This document shows positions 38,501-53,400 of a stretch of 64,000 nt of DNA, piece after piece; position 1 is the stretch's first letter; each line of letters opens with the position of its first letter. Source of the DNA: Ampullaceana balthica. Lineage: Eukaryota; Mollusca; Gastropoda; Lymnaeidae. The position numbers and the translations under genes are program-made. The DNA lies in the NCBI GenBank assembly GCA_944989445.1, contig CALYLW010000214.1, forward strand, positions 1,240,001-1,304,000, given 5' to 3'. A model generated the notes under the pieces. It ran no database searches and was not told the origin of the DNA. It was given only the letters and a program-made list of their open reading frames with translations.

Positions 38501-41500
38501 ATCCTAAGTGAAGCTTGAATAGTCAAACAATATCCTTGAAACATATCCTTATAAACTTATAAAGCAAACCACATCCTAAATGAATTTTGACTACATCAAT
38601 AGATAAAAGAAAGCATGTCCTGATATAGGGAGCTTATTCTGGTTTGAATCTCAAAACACGACAAAAATGGATTCTTTGGAGGGCTACTACAGTAAATAAT
38701 TAAACCAACAGCCATAACACATTCACATACAGCACCAGTATGTCAGGTAATGGACTATATATCCACATACAACAACAGTATGTCAGGTAATGAATTATAT
38801 ATCCACATACAACAACAATATATCAGGTAATGGATTATATATCCACATAAAACAACAGTATGTCAGGTAATGGATTATATATCCACATACTACAACAGTA
38901 TAACAGGTAATTGATTATATATCCACATACAACAACAGTACGGCAGGTAATGTACTATATATCCACATACAACAACAGTATGTCAGGTAATGGATTATAT
39001 ATCCACATACAACAACAATATATCAGGTAATGGATTATATATCTACATACAACAACAGTATGTCAGGTAATGGATTATATATCCACATACAACAACAGTA
39101 TGTCAGGTAATGGATTATATATCCACATACAACAACAGTATAACAGGTAATTGACTATATATCCACATACAACAACAATATGTCAGGTAATGGATTATAT
39201 ATCCACATACAACAACAGTATAACAGGTAATTGACTATATATCCACATACAACAACAGTATGTCAGGTAATTGACTATATATCCACATACAACAACAGTA
39301 TGTCAGGCAATGGATTATATATCCACATACAACAACAGTATAACAGGTAATTGACTATATATCCACATACAACAACAGTATGTCAGGTAATGGATTATAT
39401 ATCCACATACAACAACAATATAACAGGTAATTGACTATATATCTACATACAACAACAGTATGTCAGGTAATGGATTATATATCCACATACAACAACAATA
39501 TGTCAGGTAATGGATAATATATCCACATACAACAACAGTATGTCAGGTAATGGATTATATATCCACATACAACAACAGTATGTCAGGTAATGGATTATAT
39601 ATCCACATACAACAGCAATATGTCAGGTAATGGATTATATATCCACATACAACAACAGTATGTCAGGTAATGGATTATATATCCACATACAACAACAGTA
39701 TAACAGGTAATTGACTATATATCTACATACAACAACAGTATGTCAGGTAATGGATTATATATCCACATACAACAACAGTATAACAGGTAATTGACTATAT
39801 ATCTACATACAACAACAGTATGTCAGGTAATGGATTATATATCCACATACAACAACAGTATGTCAGGTAATGGATTATATATCCACATAAAAATACAGTA
39901 TGTCAGGTAATGGATTATATATCCACATACAACAACAGTATAATAGGTAATTGACTATATATCCACATACAACAACAGTATGTCAGGTAATGTACTATAT
40001 ATCCACATACAACAACAGTATAACAGGTAATTGACTATATATCCACATACAACAACAGTATGTCAGGTAATGTACTATATATCCACATACAACACCAGTG
40101 TGTGGGCTTATGGTACACACATCCAAATATGTCAGGCATTGGCAGGTGTATGTGTATGTGTGTGTGTATGACAGAACACAATGCTATTTAATCAGCTGAT
40201 AAGAGAGCAACAAATTATTAAAAAATCTGAGCGAGCTTAAACATAAGCCACTGTACATAACTGTTTTAGTGAAGCATGTTTTGTATAGATACCTTTGAGC
40301 TAATATGTACTCTGGGACATAAGAGGGTAGACAAAAGCATTGTGTAATGTAAACTCTAATTATACCTGGAAAACTTCACGTTTTTGTTCAAACTATGCCT
40401 AGGCAGATATTAGATTACGATTAAGAACAGGGATGCAGTTAGATTATGATTCCAATCAATAACATGCGATTTTAAAACAGTTGCTATATCATTTCATTTT
40501 TTCAGTTGTATTTGTTTTTTATTGTTTTTTTTTCTTTTTTGCTAACAGGAGAGACTAACAACAAAGAAAGAAAATATTATTATTATTTGTTATGTATATA
40601 AAACACAACACTATTTCTCATCATGTTTATCTGAGTTGGTGTCAAATATGGGAGGCTGGCTAGAAACTAAACTAGGGGTGTGCCGGATTTCGGCTCCGGC
40701 AACGCCAGAATCCGGCCCTTTTTTAAAAATTCGGCTCCGGCAGGATTTCACTACGGCTGGCCAGTAGAGCCCTACTATATAAATATATAATATGTAATGG
40801 CTCCGGCAACCAGCCATTTTTTTACAAATCCTGCTCCCCGCCGGATTACACTTCATAAATCCAGCTCTGGTCGGATTTCAAAAATTTGAATCCGGTACAG
40901 CCCTAAACTAAACAGCTTGTCACCACCCAAACACCAGCAAACACCCCGTGCAGCCGCCAATCCTGTGCACTCTGCAAGATGGAGTCTTAAGTCACCATAT
41001 CAGAAGTAGAAGGCTCAGAGGGTATGGAATTCTCGATGATCAAATGCTGAAGAAGCAATGTTACCCTCTAAGGCTCCGTGTGCAAAATAACAAACTCGTG
41101 TGCAAACTTGCAAAGGATCCTTTTTTAGTGTGCAAAATTTTGCTCCCCCACTAACACACATATTATATTGTCCTTATCAAAGTTTGCTGCGGGGTATTGT
41201 AAAAATGCTGAGCTCAGCTTAAAGGTAACATTGAACGGAAGTGCAAAAAAGCTTTTTTGACATAGTCATTTAATTGAAACCAAAGGCAAACAGAATGTCC
41301 CCAGTCTTGACTGACTCAACGGTAATTAGCTCTTCTTAAATGCAAGAAGGGGCACAACCCGATCTCACAGGGGAGTCAGGGGACATAACCCAATCTCACA
41401 GGGGACACAACTCAATCTCCCTAGACCCTAAACTCATTACTTTACACACCCCCCCCCCAAACCATAACACTTTTCTGCTCCAATGTTTTTACTAATTAAA

Positions 41501-44500
41501 AATATTTAACAAATAAAAAAAAACATTGAGAAGATAAGACGCTCCCAGATAGAGACCAGGACATCCTGTTCTGTTGCCCTCGGGAGATCGATTTGTCAGT
41601 GATTGATTTTTTTAAAAAGAACATACACTAAACAGCTGACTTCAAGATCAATGTAACAGCTTTAATGACACGAACATGGGGTAAATAAAGGATTTTCGAG
41701 AATACTTAAAAAGGCGTAGTCACTAATTCTTCTAGGGATAAAACAGCATAAGCAAAAGGATAAACATACGAGGTTGTATGGATACAACAGTCTAGGTTGT
41801 ATGGATACAACAGTCTAGGTTGTATGGATACAACAGTCTAGGTTGTATGGATACAACAGTCTAGGTTGTATGGATACAACAGTCGAGGTTGTATGGATAC
41901 AACAGTCGAGGTTGTATGGATACAACAGTCGAGGTTGTATGGATACAACAGTCGAGGTTGTATGGATACAACAGTCGAGGTTGTATGGATACAACAGTCT
42001 AGGTTGTATGGATACACAATATACTAGGTTCTATGGATACAACAGTCTAGGTTGTATGGATACAACAGTCTAGGTTGCGCACCTATTAGCCATCTACTTC
42101 TAGGTTTCTGTCTTTATATTGGTCTGCATGAACAAAACAAATGGCCCTGAATTGTTTCGTTTATATATGGACTTTTACGACACGCCGTCAGTACTCGTCA
42201 GAGCGGAACTTCATATTTAACAAGCCAAAAATAAAATGGCGGTAGAAAGTTGGGCCGCCAAGCGTACATGCCAGGTTTACCGTGGTAGTCCAAACTAACA
42301 TTATACTCAAGAGATCTGGGGATTTTTTAAAACGAAAATTGATTTATATGTAGGGCGAAAAGTCAAGGGTCATCGAATGAAAGCCCAATATTTGAAACGT
42401 TAGTTCTAAATTTAGAGAGCTAGTCAGGTATAACAGAAATGCAAGCAAACCACGTCTTGGTTTAACAGAAACAAGCAAATTCGAGACAACACCCTTTGAA
42501 TGGGACTAGTTGACAGAGACACATTTTCCCTGGGTCAGGTCCGTTGAATGGGACGAGGTGTAAGGGACACACTTTGCCTGTGTCAGGTCCGTTGAATGGG
42601 ACGAGGTGTAAGAGACACACTACGCCTGTGTCGGGTCCGTTGAATGGGACGAGGTGTAAGAGACACACTTTGCATGTGTCAGGTCCGTTGAATGGGACGA
42701 GGTGTAAGAGACACACTTTGCCTGTGTCAGGTCCGTTGAATGGGACGAGGTGTAAGAGACACACTTTGCCTGGGTCAGGTCCGTTGAATGGGACGAGGTG
42801 TAAGAGACACACTTTGCCTGTGTCGGGTCCGTTGAATGGGACGAGGTGTAAGAGACACACTTTGCATGTGTCAGGTCCGTTGAATGGGACGAGGTGTAAG
42901 AGACACACTTTGCCTGTGGCAGGTCCGTTCAATGGGACGAGGTGTAAGAGACACACTTTGCCTGTGTCAGGTCCGTTCAATGGGACGAGGTGTAAGAGAC
43001 ACACTTTGCCTGTGTCAGGTCCGTTGAATGGGACGAGGTGTAAGAGACACACTTTGCCTGTGGCAGGTCCGTTCAATGGGACGAGGTGTAAGAGACACAC
43101 TTTGCCTGTGTCAGGTCCGTTGAATGGGACGAGGTGTAAGAGACATACTTTGCCTGTGGCAGGTCCGTTCAATGGGACGAGGTGTAAGAGACACAGTTTG
43201 CCTGTGTCAGGTCCGTTGAATGGGACGAGGTGTAAGAGACACACTTTGCCTGTGTCAGGTCCGTTGAATGGGACGAGGTGTAAGAGACACACTTTGCATG
43301 TGTCAGGTCCGTTGAATGGGACGAGGTGTAAGAGACACACTTTGCCTGTGTCAGGTCCGTTCAATGGGACGAGGTGTAAGAGACACACTTTGCCTGTGTC
43401 AGGTCCGTTGAATGGGACGAGGTGTAAGAGACACACTCGGGTAAGTTGATTTGAATGTAACATAAAATCCAGAGATGAAAAATATTAGCCAGTACTTTTG
43501 GAAGAGGGGGAAGGGCCCGGAAGGGGCAATATCTGTGTCACTATTCCAAGTAGGGATGGCACAAAAAAAACTACCCATAGTCTCCCATTACAACAGTTAC
43601 ATTACCTAGAGAAATTATAGGGGTAAATATATATTAGCAAGAAAACCTGAATACTTTGCCGACTTAATTCACGGTCAATAACTGCATGCGATGGTTTACT
43701 TGCCCTACCAAGCACCATCTTTTAAATTAAACAAACCCGTAAAAACAAAGTTTTTGACTATAAATCCCTTATATATGAGACATAACTAAAAATATTGATA
43801 TGTTCTCGACTGATCTCCCCTGGCTTTAAAACCGGGGGGAAGGGGGGTGGACATCGATGGGTGGCGTCAACGCGTGAACTCAACTGGCACGTGGAAGAAA
43901 AACAATAACAAACTGTGAAATTGAATTACATATGTTATATAGAGATAAACTAAAAGTGCATTAATTTAACTACGGTACGTTCGATCGATCTGAAATTTTG
44001 ATACGATACATTGTTAGGTGACAAGAGTGTATGTGCATAATTTCAGCTCGATGGCATCACGGGAAGTATGTCATTTTTTACTTTTGTTTTTCCGCCCTTC
44101 AAACCGCGAACCCAATAGACGGCGGTGAAGTTAATATAAGGGATTTAAAAACTGAGTGCCGAATTAATTGAGTCACGGTAAGGATAAAATGGCAACAGAC
44201 AGAGAAAAAATACTAGTTTTTTTTTAAATTGGAAAAAAAAGTTGTCGTTGGTCTCAAATCTATTTGTGCACAAGTTCAGATTTCTATTTGGGTGTGATAT
44301 ATGAGGAGTGCACTTGAAAAACCTACCAAGTCGATTTTGGTGGGGAAAATGAGTTAATGCCATTTTCTGGTTTAAATGGTAAAACTCTGCATTATTATTT
44401 TTTTGGTTTGGTCATTTAAAACCTACTAAATACGCTGCGTTTTATTAGTTAAACATATGAAATACCGGTACTTTCAAAATCTGCTAAGTCGCTCAAACAT

Positions 44501-47500
44501 AAATGCCTTTTTCTCAGAAAACTCTAAAAAGTGACTTAGTAGGTTTTGCAAGTGGACTCTCTTCAATGTAGACGCGCACCGTCATATTGGGTAAAATGTC
44601 ACTATCGGTACAAGAAAGGCAACTCTTACTTTAGTTCAAAACAGGGGGAGGCAATAAAAGACTATGGACAACAGATCAATTCGCCAGCGTCGTGTGGTGC
44701 AAAGATCAATACGTGAAAAGTTCAATGCACCGATTGGGGGAGGGGGGGGGGTTCGTTGTGGCCATGGGGGGTGGGCGAAGGAGAGACTGTTGACATCACA
44801 GGGTGAGGCTTACTAAGAAAGATGCGGCAAAGAGCCCATTAGGGCGTACTGTGTGTGGGTGTGGTCGGACGACCTATCTGACTAATACCCAACGACGGAT
44901 TGAGAGAAAAAGTAAGTTGGTCACGAACTTCCCTTGTTGTCCTGGGAGAACAACTAACCTACCACCACCATTGATTGACGACTTTGGGGCCGTCCATAAA
45001 GAACGTCACGCTATTTTTGACCATTTTAAACCCCCTCCCTCCCCCCGTTGTCACAAATATCGGACGCTCCCCCCCTAAAGTACGTCACATTTTCCAATTA
45101 AAAAATTATTTTCTATTTACAAAACAAAATAAAAATTTAATAGAAAACACCGTGAGACACACATGCCCGGACACCCCCCTCCCCCTGTCACAAACTGTCA
45201 CACTTTCTTACACCCCCTCCCCCCTCCTGGAGCGTGACGTACTTTATGGACGGCACCCTTTACTGTCGTCAGGTACGTGCGGTAACGGGAAAACAATACA
45301 CCCCCCCCTCACACCCACCCCCAAACAGTATGCCGGTAGACGATAACAAACACGGTGGTTAAATAAGAGAACCATCGATAAGATAACCGTGTATTTTGGC
45401 GTCAAAAAACAAACCCAAAATAACTAAGCCAGGTCTTGGATATCATCAAGTAATATGAATATGGTGTATGTAAGTAATTGCCAAAATTACAGAGGAGCAA
45501 AGAGGGAGCACCCCAGAGGAAAACGGCTCAAGGGAAGACCTAGGCTTAGATGGATGGTTGATGTAGAGAAAGATCTTATACAGCACTGGGCATCCAAAGT
45601 TGGGGTAAGAAAGGCGTTGATTAGGACTGGGTGGGAGGGGGTCGTGAGGCAGGCCCAAGCCCTACATGGGCTGCAGCGCCACAGGGATGGATGAAATTCA
45701 GTTGGATTACGTGTTGGCTTATATCTAAAGGTCCCAACTTTAAAAAAAATTTTTTTAAAAATCCGAACAGCTTTGTCCTTGAGCTCCGTCCTAGCGGTGT
45801 TTTCTAGTTCCCTGCAGTGCCTGATTTCTGTCCCATGTTTCTAAACGCAGCCCCAACAGGCTGTATTGGGCCAATAAACAAACAGACCCAGTGATAAACT
45901 TCAACAGCAGCGCACATTCAATCTGAATAGCTTCAGTTCATGGTATCCTTGTTTACCCAAAGATTGGACCAATAATATTAATGCATGGCCAAAACAAGGA
46001 CGGCAATCACCAAAATCAAAGCGGAGCAACCTCATTGTTATTTTCACTCCACGATTTTAGCGTTATTTTCTTATACATACAGTGACATAACCCATAGACG
46101 CTCTCTAACAATTTTTTTTATATTTCACAACGCCCATGAATAGATTCGGCTAATTAAGGTTGGCAAATATGAATATACCAAGGAGATCTTACATCAATTT
46201 TTTCTAGTACTAGTACTCTGTCAACGGGTTCATAGTCTAGGAAAAACATATGGGAAGAATTTCCAAACACAAGATAGAACCCAAAATATTAGTTTCGAGT
46301 AGAACACAAAAGGAAGCAACAATCATATTTAAAACACGTATTTATCACAGACACTCCTTGTGTACTGAAGATTATTACTTCCTACGCTTCGTGGTTCGTG
46401 TTTTTATTATACAGTTTTGATGGTTTTCTTCAGACAGACACTTACGTTAATGAATGTTTTGATGGCTTGTTCAGACAGACACTTTCGTTAATGACTGTTT
46501 TGATGGCTTGTTCAGACAGACACTTTCGTTAATGACTGTTTTGATGGCTTGTTCAGACAGACACATTCGTTAATGACTGTTTTGATGGCTTGTTCAGACA
46601 GACACTTTCGTTAATGACTGTTTTGATGGCTTGTTCAGACAGACACTTTCGTTAATGACTGTTTTGATGGCTTGTTCAGACAGAAAACTTTCGTTAATGA
46701 CTGTTTTGATGGCTTGTTCAGACAGAACACTTTCGTTAATGACTGTTTTGATGGCTTGTTCAGACAGACACTTTCGTTAATGAATGTTCCACAAACAAAA
46801 ACTCTTAACCTTGTGTGTGTGCGTGTTGATTTTCTTAGGTGAGGGCTAACAGGTTTGGAAAGGATTTTTTGAGCGACGATTGATACTTTTAAAAATAAAT
46901 ATAACGACATCCAGCGTCCCTCAGTAGATTATGACGCATTTTGAATGTACTGGATTATAATGACTCTGATTGCAGTCACGCTAAAAACGTGAGGACACGT
47001 CTTGTGGGATTCTGATTGTCTCCGAATGTCAACACCGTGTGTGGGGCTTTTGTCAACAGCGAACTAGTCGGCCCTGGGGCAACTGGTTATTCTATTTACC
47101 TCTGGTGTTTCAGTGCCCATTAGAACCCGTGTAGGATTTCTATCAGTGCCCAGTAGAACCGGCGAAGGACACAATCACTGACACATTCTGTCACACTCAC
47201 AGTGCCATACACACATTTATCTAGTAATTTGAAGTCTAATTCAATCACAAATAAATGTATGTTATTAAAACAGGGGGTATGTATGGATGGGCCTGACAAG
47301 ACGTCAAAGAACAACGAACATCTCGGCAAAAAGTCAAACTCAACGAATAAATAGACCAAAAACAAAAAAAAACTATAGAATAAAATGAAAACTTAGCTGC
47401 GGTGTAACCAATGTCAAAAGAAGCAATAGGGGGAAGAGAGTAGTTATAAGGTTATATTGCTATGAGGAGAGGGGGCGTGGCGAGTCTTTAACATGTCGGT

Positions 47501-50379
47501 GAGAATAAAACATTCATCCCATGTGGTGCGAGGGTCCCATCATATGTGGTGCAAGGGTCCCATCCCATGTGGTGCGAGGGTCCCATCCCATATGGTGCAA
47601 GGATCCCATCCCATGTGGTGCGAGGGTCCCATCCCATATGGTGCGAGGGTCCCATCCCATGTGGTGCGAGGGTCCCATCCCATGTGGTGCAGGGTCCCAT
47701 CCCATGTGGTGCAAGGGTCCCATCCCATGTGGTGCAAGGGTCCCATCCCATGTGGTGCAAGGGTCCCATCCCATGTGGTGCAAGGGTCCCATCCCATATC
47801 CTATTCTCTAGAAACGTTCATTGTTCTATGACGTTTTGTCAGGCCTATACATACCCTGTTATAACAACATATACATTTATTGATCTAAAAGCCTGATTGC
47901 AGTCTCACCCATTTCTGACATCGATTTCGATTAGGTTTGAGGCACCAGTTAAAACCAATCATCGTCATATTTATAGCTCAGCGCATCACGAAAGTATAAA
48001 CATCATAATCATTTTTAAAGAGCTTTCCCGAATAGAATATGCATTGCTTATAAATATAATATAAATGCCACGGCGCAAGTCATTAGACTCACAGTCTACT
48101 GTCGCACACAGTCTACGGCTTTCCTAACAAACTTTTTTTGGTCTGGTTCAAAATGTAAACAAAAGTTGGAGGGAGATAAAGACAGGACATTTTGTCATTG
48201 TAGTAAAAGGTGGAAAGGGAAGTGGACGACGACGACGGTTATATTGCCGGGGTCATGACCTTCGAACTGTAGGTGCTGTCCAGATATTATCAGATACTTA
48301 CACGCCTGACTGCCGTACCCGAGCGATAACACACGTCCTTGTCAGTGTCAGCAATGAAAATAACACACGTCCTCGTCAACAACGGTACGAGACTAAGTGG
48401 GTGAATCACCAAACGTCTACCTGTTGTTACAATATATTGCAGAAAACAAAGATTGGCATCCGGAATGACCCGTGGGGGGGGGGCTAATGTACTTTTTAAA
48501 AATTGTTTCTACGAAATTAATAATTAATAACGCAATAGTGTAGTACAATAAAAGATTAAGCAACGCTTATATTGTATCGCCGGTCATGCGCCTTGTGTGA
48601 ACTTTAGATACTGTCAATGCCATGTACCAACAGGAGACTGGGAAAAAAAGCAACAACTAATAGAATGGATCGTTCTCATGTGTGAGGGGGAGGGCAACAC
48701 CCGCACACCCTAGAAGGAATTGAAGCTGAAGAAATTGTTCCTAGAACTTGGAGACAACTGCCTATAGACCAGGGGCGTGTCGAAACTTTTTGCAAAGAAG
48801 GCCGTATTCCATGAAGTAATAATATTGGGGGGGGGGCGGATTAAGTTAAAATAACAATGGTATCCTTTTAGACTGCGTTACGGGTTTTTCAATTATGTAT
48901 ACACTAGCTGACCCGCGGCGTAGCATATATTGTGATCTGTGAAAGTGATTTTTTATGGGGACAACTCTATCTTGATTTTCGAGACGTTGTAAATTACTAA
49001 AATGGACAAGTTTTAGGATAAAAAAAGTTTACTTTATGTGGGGATTGTCCAGGTGGTGGGATATGTAAAGTTTGTGGGGATTGTCCAGTTGGTGGGGATT
49101 GTCCAGGTGGTGGGATATGTACAGTTGGTGGGGATTGTCCAGGTGGTGGGATATGTACAGTTGGTGGGGATTGTCCAGGTGGTGGGATATGTACAGTTGG
49201 TGGGGATTGTCCAGTGGTGGGGATTGTCCAGGTGGTGGGATATGTACAGTTGGTGGGGATTGTCCAGGTGGTGGGGATATGTACAGTTGGTGGGGATTGT
49301 CCAGGTGGTGGGATATGTACAGTTGGTGGGGATTGTCCAGGTGGTGGGATATGTACAGTTGGTGGGGATTGTCCAGGTGGTGGGATATGTACAGTTGGTG
49401 GGGATTGTCCAGGTGGTGGGATATGTACAGTTGGTGGGGATTGTCCAGGTTGGTGGGGATTGTCCAGGTGGTGGGATATGTACAGTTGGTGGTGGGATAT
49501 GTACAGTTGGTGGGGATTGTCCAGGTGGTGGGATATGTACAGTTGGTGGGGATTGTCCAGGTGGTGGGATATGTACAGTTGGTGGGGATTGTCCAGGTGG
49601 TGGGGATTGTCCAGGTGGTGGGATATGTACAGTTGGTGGGGATTGTCCAGTTGGTGGGGATTGTCCAGGTGGTGGGATATGTACAGTTGGTGGGGATTGT
49701 CCAGTTGGTGGGGATTGTCCAGGTGGTGGGATATGTACAGTTGGTGGGGATTGTCCAGGTGGTGGGATATGTACAGTTGGTGGGGATTGTCCAGGTGGTG
49801 GGATATGTACAGTTGGTGGGGATTGTCCAGTTGGTGGGGATTGTCCAGGTGGTGGGATATGTACAGTTGGTGGGGATTGTCCAGGTGGTGGGATATGTAC
49901 AGTTGGTGGGGATTGTCCAGGTGGTGGGATATGTACAGTTGGTGGGGATTGTCCAGGTGGTGGGGATTGTCCAGGTGGTGGGATATGTACAGGTGGTGGG
50001 ATATGTACAGTTGGTGGGGATTGTCCAGGTGGTGGGATATGTACAGTTGGTGGGGATTGTCCAGGTGGTGGGATATGTACAGTTGGTGGGGATTGTCCAG
50101 GTGGTGGGATATGTACAGTTGGTGGGGATTGTCCAGGTGGTGGGATATGTACAGTTGGTGGGGATTGTCCAGGTGGTGGGATATGTACAGTTGGTGGGGA
50201 TTGTCCAGGTGGTGGGATATGTACAGTTGGTGGGGATTGTCCAGGTGGTGGGATATGTACAGTTGGTGGGGATTCTGAGTGATCAGAATTGTGTTTATGG
50301 ATTACCGCTTCTCCACGTTTGAAGAGCTAAGTTCTTTGCGAGGGACGGTGCAGTGAGTTACATGAGTGTCAAATTACAC

Positions 50380-50460
<81 letters not shown>

Positions 50461-53400
50461 TGGGGCTGTGGAAATTAACGATTAATTTCTCGATTAATCG
50501 TTAAATTTTTTTAAAGATTAAATAATTTTTTAACGACCAATCGAACCATCACTTACAAAATATTGGAAGTCAAAAAGTGAGAAAAAAAATAGCGGCCGAT
50601 AAATGATATATTTCCTGATGATTACACGAAAATGTTGGTTTGAAAAGCGTATTAAGCTAATGGCGTCTGCCTCAGAGACAGAAAATGAAGACAGCTCTTC
50701 TGATTTGGCTTTAATAGCAATTAACGACTAATTAATCTTTCATTTTTCAAAAAGTTAACAATTAAATTTAAATTAACAGCCCTAATATATATATATGTGT
50801 TTGTGTATGTATAACTATAACTAACACTTCATAGATCGATAATTAATTCAAATACTTCTTTGAAAAACTTTGCAACTGGTAGCCCGCATGCATGAACCAA
50901 ATCCTTAGTCCTTAAAAGTTTGATACGAAGCGTACATCCCCAGTTAAAGTTTAGAGGACATAGGTCATAGTTCTTAGGTCATAGGACATAGAACTTAGGT
51001 CATAGGACATAGGATTTAGGTCATAGGACATATGACTTAGGTCATAGGACATATAACTTAGGTCATAGGACATATGATTTAGGTCATAGGACATAGGACT
51101 TAGGTCATAGGACATAGAGACCTAAATGAATATATTTTTATATGGGCATTAATCTCACGGCACACAGTTTGTCTCTTCGCGCATTGTCATCAATTGAGAA
51201 AAGTGATTCAAATATAACTAACAACAGTCTGCCATTACTAATGACTAATGATCCTACAGTGGAAGAAAATCAGAAGCCCCGAGCCTAATGCTCTTCACGG
51301 GTCTTCCTTCGCCATTACTAACAGACTTACAGACACTACAATTGAGTGACACGGACCATAAAACTAAAACTAAACACACAACAATCCACAGGTGTATGTA
51401 TATCCGATATCCAGTTAGTGCCAGAGGTAGAAAGGGTCATCCAATAACCATGAAACGAATCCACCGTCACAGATGAACAGGGATGTTTTTCTCTCCCCCC
51501 TCTCTCGTGTGACAACAACATTCAGGTGACACAAGAATTCCCGGATTTAATGACCACACAACACTATCTGAAGTTTCTTCAACAACAAACACAATCAAGA
51601 CGGCTTACACTTTACACGGCGGAGTAATGTCCCCTGATCACACGCCGTGTGGGTGTGCTGGTGGTAGGTAGCTGGTGGGACAAGGCGGGCCGATAGTGTG
51701 ACACACACACAAGGGGACGGGGGAAAAAACTTTCAGTAGGCCGGGAATTCTTGACGGGGGGACAATCGCAGTAGACAGCGCGATCTCAAGGTGGGCCCCA
51801 CTGTGCGGGGTCAAAGTTCGACACCGGGGGAGGGGGAAGAGTCGGGGGGGGGGCTCTCCTTTCACCCGTCGAAGGTGTCCAGGGCTGACAAGACAAATTT
51901 AACAGTCGTGGGGTACACGGGTCGGTCCGGAATATTCTCGCGTCTACATACGCTATCAAGCAAAACTGGCGCTACGACAATTGCTAAAATTGAATCACCT
52001 TTGAAACGGCACCATGTAGTGACGCCTATGTAATTGTGTGGCTGGCGGTGACCTATCTATGCCTGTATATAACGTCGGACCGGTAATGGCATTCCTCATC
52101 AATGAACGTGGTGCAGGCATTCACGGGGAGAACTTTACTGGGCAGCACGTAACAATAGGCGAGTGGACCTTACACCCATCAACATTTTTCAGGAATCAGG
52201 ATACTTTTTTCTACAGGAAAGTCGCGAAATAGTTTGAGTGAGATAATGGATCGATTTCCACACCTTCTCATTTTGAAACGATTTTCATCCTATGGCCTAT
52301 GGTCACTGTGGAACTTAGAAGTGTGGAGAGGATGCAACCCCACACCCCCCCCCCTTTTTCACTTGGACGCCACCCATCCAATCCCCGCCTCACACACAAA
52401 CTGTCGCAGCTGCTCCATCTTATGATGCCATTGTCAATCTCAACTTTTGCAGATTCGGGAGAAGTCGCTTTTATCACTTTAGCCACATCACCGCCTGCTA
52501 TCGGATGGTAAAGGTGAACGCCAAGTATCGAATCGGAGTCCGCAGGCGGGATACTCAAATAAAAATACAACTAAACATTGGGTTATTTTATATGTATCAT
52601 TAAACCCACCATACATATCCGTTTCCAACCTTTCTTCAATGTCTTTGATGTGACGTCACGGGGAAGTAAATTCATTTTGATCTCAAGCAGACCAAGTCGT
52701 TCAAGGGACGTTACTCTAGCACAGTGATGGCGAACATTTTTGGGGCCGCGTGCCCAAAATTCAATTAAAACCTACTTTTATCTAGCGAAGTGCCAACACA
52801 AAGTGCCAGCACAGTTTTTTATGAAGGAAGTAATATTGTAGTTGCGTGCCGGCTGATGAGGCTCTGCGTGCCGTCTATGGCAAGCATGGCATAGGTTCGC
52901 CATCAGTGCTCTAGCATTTGTTTCTGATCAGGGAACTCAAGAAACAAAAAGACCCTCTTTCCAGTCCATGACGGACTATGGGACAAGTGAAGTAGCGTTC
53001 ACAAGATTTATTTAGCCACTACTAACGAGCAGGGGAATGTGTGGCCAGCACAGTGCCCCGAGGGCCATGCCAGCACCGAGAATTGAATGTTCATTCTCTT
53101 TTGGGTCGAGCCGTCAGGCTCTTATGACCCGGTTCATTTTATCGCATGCGAGCCTCATCAAGCGGGCATCGTCATAGAGGTACTCCTCCGCAGGTACCGT
53201 GACTTTTTCTTCCAAATCCCCGCACAGCTCGGGGAACTCTTCTCCTCCTGGTGGCCACAAAGCCGACAGGCCAGTTCCCTTCTAGTGTTGAATTTGTACA
53301 AGTAGCTTCGTATGGGACAATGTTCAGGTCTCATTCTAGTTATGAGCGTCTGATTGCTACGTCCAATTTCCCAGCAGGAGTCGCTTTTGCTCGGTCGCGG

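Noticed and set aside
38716..40095. Regular 40-bp repeats resembling a CRISPR array
   Set aside because: There are no unique spacers, the whole unit repeats, and the context is a eukaryotic intron.
42544..43463. 301- and 333-codon frames on opposite strands
   Set aside because: Both derive from the 48-bp minisatellite.
47488..47896. Six overlapping frames of 85-116 codons
   Set aside because: They are artefacts of the 23-bp tandem repeat, open in several frames on both strands.
49038..50322. Three overlapping + strand frames of about 354-416 codons
   Set aside because: All three frames of the same 36-bp repeat are open; a real gene would use one.
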